Source: Gammaproteobacteria bacterium (GTDB lineage Bacteria; Pseudomonadota; Gammaproteobacteria; Pseudomonadales; Azotimanducaceae). From it: 64,000 nucleotides of DNA. This document shows positions 63,002-64,000 of the stretch, in pieces; position 1 is the first letter of the stretch; each line of letters starts with the position of its first letter. Location of the stretch: NCBI GenBank assembly GCA_026705345.1, contig JAPPAV010000102.1:1-64000 (forward strand), written 5' to 3'. The position numbers and the translations under genes were made by a program. Below the pieces are notes generated by a model, which did no database searches, was not told where the DNA came from, and was given only the letters and a program-made list of their open reading frames with translations.

Positions 63002-63442
63002 TTACTCCTTGGGGAACTCCGTTTCGACCAGTGCCGAAGCGTCGAAGAAAAACTGCAACGTCTGGTTGTAGCGGAAGAACAGATCTTCGCGAACTTGGTC
63101 GCCGTGCTTGGACGTCGCCAATCCATCCTCGCGGTCGAGGTCCAGGGTGTTCAGCGTGTGGTGGAGATCCGCGGCACCGTTGGCCGCGATGTTGGCAACC
63201 ATGTCACGCCACGCCTTGGCCGGCATCTCGAGATAGAAGTCGACATCATCGAGGGTCCCGTCATCGCCCTCGGCGGCGGCACTGCACTCGAAGCCATCGA
63301 AGGTGAGAACGAAGACCTTCTCGGCGATCCTGAAGCCGGCCACGCAATTGCAGTAGCCGCCGCCCGCCCCGCGATAGCGCTCGTCGGCGTTGAACACGTT
63401 GCGGACTTCGTCGAACCAGTCGACGGACGGGAAGAGCGCCAC
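63002..63442 (-). CDS. SCP2-like sterol-carrier domain protein
   Basis: A 146-residue protein starting at GTG 63442 with ALFPSVDWFDEVRNVFNADERYRGAGGGYCNCVAGFRIAEKVFVLTFDGFEC. The pattern DVDFYLEMPAKAWRDMV matches the SCP2-like motif also present in the next protein, and the last part is DLFFRYNQTLQFFFDASALVETEF. Adjacent similar genes suggest an old tandem duplication with functional split, for lipid or acyl-CoA handling. Confidence 0.6.
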   Translation of the reverse strand: MALFPSVDWFDEVRNVFNADERYRGAGGGYCNCVAGFRIAEKVFVLTFDGFECSAAAEGDDGTLDDVDFYLEMPAKAWRDMVANIAANGAADLHHTLNTLDLDREDGLATSKHGDQVREDLFFRYNQTLQFFFDASALVETEFPKE

Positions 63443-63443
63443 T

Positions 63444-64000
63444 TCAGGCCCCGGTGTCCGTCGAATCCGCGTATTCGTTCAAGGGCGGCGGCAAACGGGC
63501 CGGATCCCGCGGCACGCCGAGCCACCGGCAGTAGCCGAGATAGGTTGCCACGTAGTCGCGCATCATGTCCCCGTAGACGGCCATGCCGCGCCCCGCCGCC
63601 TTGGCAACGCCCCCGGCGAATATCACGGCGAGCGCTTCGGCAAGCACGGGGTCGCGCAGATCGCGGGTCAGCCCGCCCTCGCCGATGGCGATCAGCGTAC
63701 GCACGACCTGGAGTACGTCGTCGGCATGGGCCATGGCGTACTTGAGATGGTCTAAGGCGTAGGTCACATGGCGCGCCTTGTCGGCCAGCGCATGCTCGTA
63801 GATGAAGCGCTCCGCGTCGTTGTGGGCGTGGCGGCCAAGGTACTTGTAGAGCGTCATCGTGAACGCCCCGCGCATGAGCAAGAGGTAGACGACGGCTTCG
63901 GTCCAGCCACCCCGGCTCTCCAGGATCATCCGGTTGACCATGCCCGGCCCTTCCAGTCCTAGGCCGCCGCCGTTGGCGAGCGCTCGTTTTCGGAAGCACT
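63444..64000 (-). CDS. Ferritin-like domain protein (partial, runs off the right edge)
   Basis: The last 185 codons or so are in the window; the open frame continues through the right edge (RALANGGGLGLEGPGMVNRM). It is all-helical, with FIYEHALADKARHVTYALDHLKYAMAHADD: an E-H-x-x-x-D-x-x-R-H helix typical of ferritin-like di-iron proteins. It ends 2 bp before the SCP2-like gene and so starts the series SCP2-like, SCP2-like, FmdB and symporter. Function unknown; an oxygenase or storage role is possible. Confidence 0.55.
   Translation of the reverse strand, partial: CFRKRALANGGGLGLEGPGMVNRMILESRGGWTEAVVYLLLMRGAFTMTLYKYLGRHAHNDAERFIYEHALADKARHVTYALDHLKYAMAHADDVLQVVRTLIAIGEGGLTRDLRDPVLAEALAVIFAGGVAKAAGRGMAVYGDMMRDYVATYLGYCRWLGVPRDPARLPPPLNEYADSTDTGA

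Noticed and set aside
1-64000. CRISPR arrays, rRNA genes, prophage structural genes
   Set aside because: No regularly spaced direct repeats with unique spacers, no rRNA segments and no capsid or tail gene clusters were seen.

Overview
The window is a high-GC chromosomal segment of a bacterium that is almost certainly a gammaproteobacterium outside the well-known genera. The evidence is gene order: birA, a pantothenate kinase, four tRNAs (Thr-UGU, Tyr, Gly, Thr-GGU), tuf, secE, nusG, rplK, rplA, rplJ, rplL, rpoB and rpoC follow the enteric layout, RpoB opens with the [18 protein letters not shown] signature, and RpoC carries the gammaproteobacterial SI3-type insertion. Fur and bacterioferritin resemble those of pseudomonads. 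I cannot name the genus from sequence alone.

Layout. 1-8.4 kb: a partner-switching pair (STAS protein and anti-sigma kinase), a MerR/CarH-like regulator with 11-bp-spaced operator repeats, a small-molecule phosphotransferase, an FAD oxidoreductase/class III aminotransferase pair, a dimeric dUTPase-like protein and a 2-hydroxyacid dehydrogenase. 8.5-16 kb: an RRM protein, Lon protease, a SulP transporter paired with a PEGA/formylglycine-enzyme-like lipid-anchored or membrane protein, and a diverged tandem duplication of the SulP 5' end. 16-19.3 kb: a secreted HExxH protein with a partner, then a stand-alone tyrosine recombinase bounded by identical inverted palindromes. 19.3-33.5 kb: the transcription/translation core from rpoC back to tuf and three tRNAs. 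RpoC has two unusual extra segments and RpoB one.

33.5-40.2 kb: a 6.7-kb insertion that splits the tRNA cluster found contiguous in enterics. It holds an IS with clear terminal inverted repeats, a TauD-like dioxygenase, and a 3.6-kb island flanked by a 15-bp duplication of the tRNA-Thr(UGU) 3' end. The island encodes a subtilisin-family lipoprotein and, in an overlapping upstream gene, what looks like its detached propeptide. 40.3-45 kb: a SPOR-like protein, coaX, birA, fur and bfr, the last with a Fur box in its promoter. 44-48.6 kb: a bacterial NHEJ locus (Ku and LigD) with a MerR-TPR regulator. 48.7-56.7 kb: a small secreted protein, an M32 carboxypeptidase, a molybdenum hydroxylase large subunit, and an overlapping operon of zinc peptidase, circularly permuted ATP-grasp and alpha-E proteins. 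56.7-64 kb: a PhyH-type dioxygenase, then a leftward series ending at the window edge: a ferritin-like protein (partial), two SCP2-like proteins, an FmdB zinc ribbon, a sodium/solute symporter, an AAA ATPase/DUF4276 pair (candidate defence module) and a family III CoA-transferase.

Several families of short, GC-rich dispersed inverted repeats sit in the intergenic regions. The best candidates for new biology are the recombinase cassette, the tRNA-Thr island with its split protease, the extra RpoC/RpoB domains, the CarH-like operator pair and the AAA/DUF4276 module. All functional statements here are read from sequence patterns and family knowledge; no database search was possible.
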